Below are positions 60,366-64,000 of a stretch of 64,000 nucleotides of DNA, in pieces. This DNA is from VGBV01 sp963813725 (GTDB lineage Bacteria > Actinomycetota > Thermoleophilia > Solirubrobacterales > 70-9). The stretch lies in the NCBI GenBank assembly GCA_963813725.1, contig CAWFAI010000013.1, positions 186,001 to 250,000 of the forward strand. The letters are read 5' to 3'. Below the pieces are notes generated by a model. It saw only the letters and a program-made list of their open reading frames with translations, ran no database searches and was not told the origin of the DNA. Made by a program: the position numbers and the translations under genes. Position 1 is the first letter of the stretch; the number at the start of each line of letters is the position of its first letter.

Positions 60366-61622
60366 TTGGCGCTGGTAGTGGTCGAGGAGGCCCACAAGAC
60401 GGACACGGGCCGCCAGCGTCACGCGAACGAGGACTCCTACTTCGCCCGTTCCCCGGTGTTCGCCGTCGCCGACGGCATGGGTGGCGCCCAGGCCGGCGAG
60501 GTGGCCTCGCGGATCGCCGCCGGGGCCTTCGAGCAGGGCATGGACCGGGACGCTCCGGCCGAGAGCCAGCTGGAGGGCATCGCCCAGCACGCCAACCGCG
60601 AGATCCACGAGTTGGCGCAGCGGGACTCCTCGCGCGCGGGCATGGGGACCACCCTGACCGCTGCGCTTCTGCGCGGCGACGAGGTCGCCTTCGGGCACGT
60701 CGGCGACAGCCGCGCCTATGTGTTGCGCGAGGGCGAGCTGAAGCGGCTGACCAAGGACCACTCGCTGGTCGAGGAGCTGCGCCGTCAGGGCCGCCTGACC
60801 GACGAGGAGGCCGAGGAGCACCCCCAGCGCTCGATCATCACGCGCGCCCTGGGGCCGGAGCCGAGCGTGAACGTCGACACGATGACCTACCCGGCCAAGA
60901 GCGGCGACGTCTTCCTTCTCTGCAGCGACGGCCTGACGACCATGGTCAGCGACGAACAGATCGCGGCGCTCCTGGGCGAGTCGAAGACGCTGCGCGGCGG
61001 CGTCAACAAGCTGATCGAGGCAGCCAACGCCAAGGGCGGCCGCGACAACATCACCGCCGTCGCCTTCCGGGTCGCCGAGGCGGGGTCAGAGCCCGAGGAG
61101 GGCGCGACGCTGATCTCCCGCACCGCCGAGCAGGCCGGCATGACGAGCGAGCGCATGCGCCGCGCCGGCGACCGCCTGCGCGGCCAGGGCCCGGTGCCGC
61201 TGCCGCACCGCCGGCGCCGCGGCATCAAGATCGCGGCGGTTGTCGCGCTGGTCGCGTTCGTGGCCTTCGGCGCCTGGCGGCTGACCCAGCAGGTCCACTT
61301 CCTGGGCACCGACGAGGACGGCAGGGTGGCGCTCTATCGCGGTCTGCCCTACGACCTGCCGTTCGGGATCGAGCTCTATTCCGAGCAGCTTTCGATCGGC
61401 GTCCAGGCCTCGACGCTGTCACCCCAGCGGCAGGAGGTCGTGACCGAGCACAAGCTGCGCTCCGAGGACGACGCCACCGACATCATCGAGGACATCGAGC
61501 AGCGCGAGGGCTCGGTGCCGCCCACCCCGCCGGCACCGACGCCGAAGAGCAAGAAGAAGCAGTCGGAGAAGAAGCAGGGGGCGGCCGGCAAGCAGAAACA
61601 GCAGCCCGCCAAGGGCAATTGA
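60366..61622 (+). CDS. pstP: PP2C-family Ser/Thr phosphatase
   Basis: 418 aa from TTG 60366, six bases after GGAGGA. PP2C motifs: TGRQRHANEDSYF, VFAVADGMGGAQAG, GTTLTAALL, GHVGDSRAYVLREG, LLCSDGLTTMV and GGRDNITAVAF (metal Asp residues). A membrane helix (IKIAAVVALVAFVAFGAW) and an extracellular domain ending in a Lys/Gln tail follow. It dephosphorylates kinase targets, including cell-wall regulators. Confidence 0.93.
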   Translation: MALVVVEEAHKTDTGRQRHANEDSYFARSPVFAVADGMGGAQAGEVASRIAAGAFEQGMDRDAPAESQLEGIAQHANREIHELAQRDSSRAGMGTTLTAALLRGDEVAFGHVGDSRAYVLREGELKRLTKDHSLVEELRRQGRLTDEEAEEHPQRSIITRALGPEPSVNVDTMTYPAKSGDVFLLCSDGLTTMVSDEQIAALLGESKTLRGGVNKLIEAANAKGGRDNITAVAFRVAEAGSEPEEGATLISRTAEQAGMTSERMRRAGDRLRGQGPVPLPHRRRRGIKIAAVVALVAFVAFGAWRLTQQVHFLGTDEDGRVALYRGLPYDLPFGIELYSEQLSIGVQASTLSPQRQEVVTEHKLRSEDDATDIIEDIEQREGSVPPTPPAPTPKSKKKQSEKKQGAAGKQKQQPAKGN

Positions 61623-62974
61623 GCGCGCGCAGCCGCGAGCTCTTCGCGCTGATCCCCGTCGGCCTGCTGGTGACGGCGGGATTCACCGCCGTGTTGATCG
61701 TCGAGTCCGAGCAGATCGGGGATCTCAGCTTCGTCTACGGCCTCTATTTCCTTGGGTTGTGCCTGGCGACCCACTTCGTGATCCGGGCCAGGCTTCCCGA
61801 CGCCGATCCCTTCCTGTTCCCGCTCGTGGCGCTGCTGGCCGCGTTCGGCGTGGTGATGCTGTTCCGCCTCGACGACGGGCTGGCGCGGGACCAGGCGAAC
61901 TGGTTCGTGGTGGGGCTGGTGGCGTTCTCGCTGACGATCATCTTCCTGCGCGACTACGAGGTCCTGGAGCGCTATCGCTACCTGATCGCGTTCGCGGGCA
62001 TCGCCCTGCTGCTCCTGCCTCGCCTGCCGGGCATCGGCGAGACCACCAACGAGGCCTACCTCAGCGTCAAGCTCGGGCCGCTCAACTTCCAGCCCACCGA
62101 GCTGGCCAAGATCTGCATCGTCGTCTTCCTCGCCAGCTATCTGAACGAGAAGCGCGAGGTGCTGGTGGTGGGGGCGCGGACGGTGGCAGGCGTGGTGCTG
62201 CCGCCCCTGAAGCACCTGGGGCCCCTGCTGGTGATCTGGGGCGCGGCCATGGTCATGCTGGTCTTCATCCGCGACCTGGGCAGCTCGCTGATGTTCTTCG
62301 GGGCCTTTCTGGCGATGATCTACGTGGCGACCGCCCGGATCTCGTTCGTGATCGTGGGCCTGGCGATGTTCGCGGTCGGCGCCTGGTTCTTCGCCAACAC
62401 GATCGGGCATGTCCAGGACCGCTTCGACATCTGGCTGGATCCCTTCAAGGACGCCGAGGGCGACGGCTTCCAGGTCGCCCAGTCGCTGTTCGCGCAGGCC
62501 GACGGGGGGCTGTTCGGCCGCGGCCTGGGGGAGTCGCTGGTGCAGTTACCCGGGGCATCGCCCAAGTGCGTCGAGGACTTCCCCAACTGCGGCGCGATCC
62601 TGCCGGCGCCCCACACCGACTTCATCTACGCGGTGATCGTCAACGAGCTCGGCCTCTTCGGGGGTGGCGCCGTCGTCCTGATCTACGCCCTGATCACCGA
62701 GCGGGGCTTCAAGACGGCGATCCTGGCCGACGACGGTTTCTCGAAGCTGCTGGCGACCGGCCTGACGACGATCGTGGCGCTGCAGGCATTCGTGATCATC
62801 GGTGGCGTCACAAGGGTGATCCCGATCACCGGCGTCACCTTGCCCTTCATCAGCTATGGCGGCAGCTCGATCGTCGCCAACTTCATCCTGCTGGGCCTGC
62901 TGCTCTCGATCTCCGACAAGGCACGCCGCAGGGTCAGGCGCGAAACTGAGGCGCTGGAGGCCGAGTACTCGTGA
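61619..62974 (+). CDS. rodA: SEDS peptidoglycan polymerase RodA/FtsW family
   Basis: 451 aa from TTG 61619, overlapping pstP (TTGA). About ten membrane segments with LGPLNFQPTELAKI (catalytic-side loop), IRDLGSSLMFFGAF, and the hallmark LPFISYGGSSIVANF near the C-terminus. It polymerises glycan strands with the class B PBP encoded next, so RodA is preferred over FtsW from context. Confidence 0.93.
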   Translation: MSARSRELFALIPVGLLVTAGFTAVLIVESEQIGDLSFVYGLYFLGLCLATHFVIRARLPDADPFLFPLVALLAAFGVVMLFRLDDGLARDQANWFVVGLVAFSLTIIFLRDYEVLERYRYLIAFAGIALLLLPRLPGIGETTNEAYLSVKLGPLNFQPTELAKICIVVFLASYLNEKREVLVVGARTVAGVVLPPLKHLGPLLVIWGAAMVMLVFIRDLGSSLMFFGAFLAMIYVATARISFVIVGLAMFAVGAWFFANTIGHVQDRFDIWLDPFKDAEGDGFQVAQSLFAQADGGLFGRGLGESLVQLPGASPKCVEDFPNCGAILPAPHTDFIYAVIVNELGLFGGGAVVLIYALITERGFKTAILADDGFSKLLATGLTTIVALQAFVIIGGVTRVIPITGVTLPFISYGGSSIVANFILLGLLLSISDKARRRVRRETEALEAEYS

Positions 62975-63026
62975 GGGCCGGTGCCGCGCGGCGACGCAGC
63001 ACGCGACCACCCGCCCGGAGGCTCGC

Positions 63027-64000
63027 GTGAATCCGCAGATCGTGAAGCTGTTCGGCGTCGTCCTGGTGCTGTACGCGCTGCTGTTCGGCTTTACGTCCTA
63101 TTGGTCGATCTTCGACTCCGAGGAGCTGGAGGCGAATCCCGCGAACAAGCGGCCGCTGCTGGAGGAGCAGCGGATCGACCGCGGCGAGATCCTCGCCTCC
63201 GACGGGTCCGTGATCGCCAAGTCCAACCCACGTGGCCGCGGAGGCGACCGGACGTTCGTGCGCACGTATCCCGAGGGGGAGCTGTACGGCAACCCGATCG
63301 GCTACTCGTTCGTGGAGCGGGGCCGGGTCGGCTTCGAGCTGGCGCACAACGACGAGCTGGTCGGCGAGAAGAGCGAGTTCCTCTCCATCCTCGACACCCT
63401 GCGCGGCGCCGCCCAGGAGGGCTCGGACGTGCAATCCGCCCTGGACCCCGAGGGCCAGGTGACCGCGACCCAGGCCCTGGGCGGGCAGAAGGGGTCGGTC
63501 GTCGCGCTCGACCCCCAGACCGGCGAGGTGCTGACGATGGTCAGCATCCCCACCTACGACCCCAACGACGTCGCCAGCTCTCAGGGCTTCCAGGCCCTGA
63601 ACCAGGACACGGATGCCCCCCTGCTGAACCGCGCAACCCAGGCCGGCTACCCGCCCGGCTCGACGATGAAGGTGGTGACGGCCACCGCGGCGCTCGACAG
63701 CGGCGAGTTCGAGCCCGACTCGGTGATCAACGCCGATTCCCCGAAGGAGATCTCCGGCGTGCCGCTGGCGAACGCCGGCGGGCAGAGCTTCGGGGACATC
63801 GACATGGAGACGGCGCTCACGAACTCGGTCAACACCTACTGGGCGCAGGTGGGGGAGCAGCTCGGGACGGAGGAGATGTACAAGTACATGGACCGCTTCG
63901 GCTTCAACGCCGAGCCGCCCCTGGACTACCCGAGCTTTCAGCTCGCCCCCTCGGGCGAATTCGCCGACGGCAGGCTGCTTGACGCCGACAGCGATCAGAT
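63027..64000 (+). CDS. pbpA: Class B penicillin-binding protein (PbpA-like), partial at the window end
   Basis: At least 324 codons, open to the end of the window. GTG start after GGAGG. Membrane anchor (LFGVVLVLYALLFGFTSYW), dimerisation domain with RIDRGEILASDGSVIA, then the transpeptidase domain with YPPGSTMKVVTATAAL (Ser-x-x-Lys nucleophile) and ALTNSVNTYWAQVG (SxN motif). It cross-links peptidoglycan with RodA. The KTG motif lies beyond the window. Confidence 0.93.
   Translation, partial: MNPQIVKLFGVVLVLYALLFGFTSYWSIFDSEELEANPANKRPLLEEQRIDRGEILASDGSVIAKSNPRGRGGDRTFVRTYPEGELYGNPIGYSFVERGRVGFELAHNDELVGEKSEFLSILDTLRGAAQEGSDVQSALDPEGQVTATQALGGQKGSVVALDPQTGEVLTMVSIPTYDPNDVASSQGFQALNQDTDAPLLNRATQAGYPPGSTMKVVTATAALDSGEFEPDSVINADSPKEISGVPLANAGGQSFGDIDMETALTNSVNTYWAQVGEQLGTEEMYKYMDRFGFNAEPPLDYPSFQLAPSGEFADGRLLDADSDQ

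Overview
The window is about 64 kb of high-G+C DNA carrying the chromosome replication origin of an actinobacterium. The gene content points to class Thermoleophilia (Solirubrobacterales-like). This is inference from gene order, from secreted proteins with poly-lysine or Ig-like tails, from many GTG/TTG starts and leaderless genes, and from a heme-menaquinone-cytochrome bc operon; I could not run a phylogeny. There is no phage, transposase, CRISPR array or rRNA operon, and nearly all of it is core genome.

Layout. 0-4 kb: end of an HtrA-like protease, then an inositol-monophosphatase-family protein, a TreT-like GT4 and an OtsA-like GT20 (probable compatible-solute or disaccharide genes). 4-6.2 kb: secreted and membrane-anchored proteins on the minus strand. 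6.4-12.7 kb: rpsF, ssb, rpsR, rplI, dnaB, a DnaC/DnaI-like loader, purA and a deazaflavin-dependent oxidoreductase. 12.7-22.3 kb: membrane and secreted proteins (two with broken frames), small stress proteins, an arginase-family enzyme, tRNA-Lys, tatC, tatA, dcd and a zinc-ribbon protein. 22.5-30.6 kb: a nine-gene minus-strand block, hemB - siroheme-decarboxylase-like fusion - hemL - unknown - qcrA - qcrB - qcrC(c) - menG - polyprenyl synthase, which would supply heme, menaquinone and the bc complex together. 30.8-39.7 kb: an ABC exporter, a YmdB-like phosphoesterase, a membrane glycosyltransferase/GtrA/phosphatase cluster, a TolB-propeller/RTX protein and a bifunctional nuclease. 40-54.8 kb: the origin, with parB, parA, rsmG, jag, a yidD-yidC ORF, rnpA and rpmH on the left (minus strand), dnaA - oriC - dnaN - recF - dciA-like - gyrB - gyrA on the right, and tRNA-Ile at the left edge. 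55-64 kb: an HNH nuclease, pheA, a membrane protein, then a Ser/Thr kinase, fhaA, fhaB, pstP, rodA and a class B PBP, the actinobacterial phospho-signalling and cell-elongation cluster.

Two points matter most. (1) Two copies of an 82-83 nt nested palindrome (30693-30774 and 34106-34188) share an identical 20-nt loop, while two of their three stems differ by compensatory changes; I do not recognise this element, and one copy lies inside a reading frame. (2) Several genes are broken by single-base frameshifts (a secreted esterase-like gene, a poly-lysine-tailed protein, the arginase, the hemB 5' end, a membrane glycosyltransferase, perhaps the dnaA start). Seven or more of these lie between 14.6 and 16.9 kb. 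Whether they are sequencing indels or decay must be settled before those genes are called pseudogenes.
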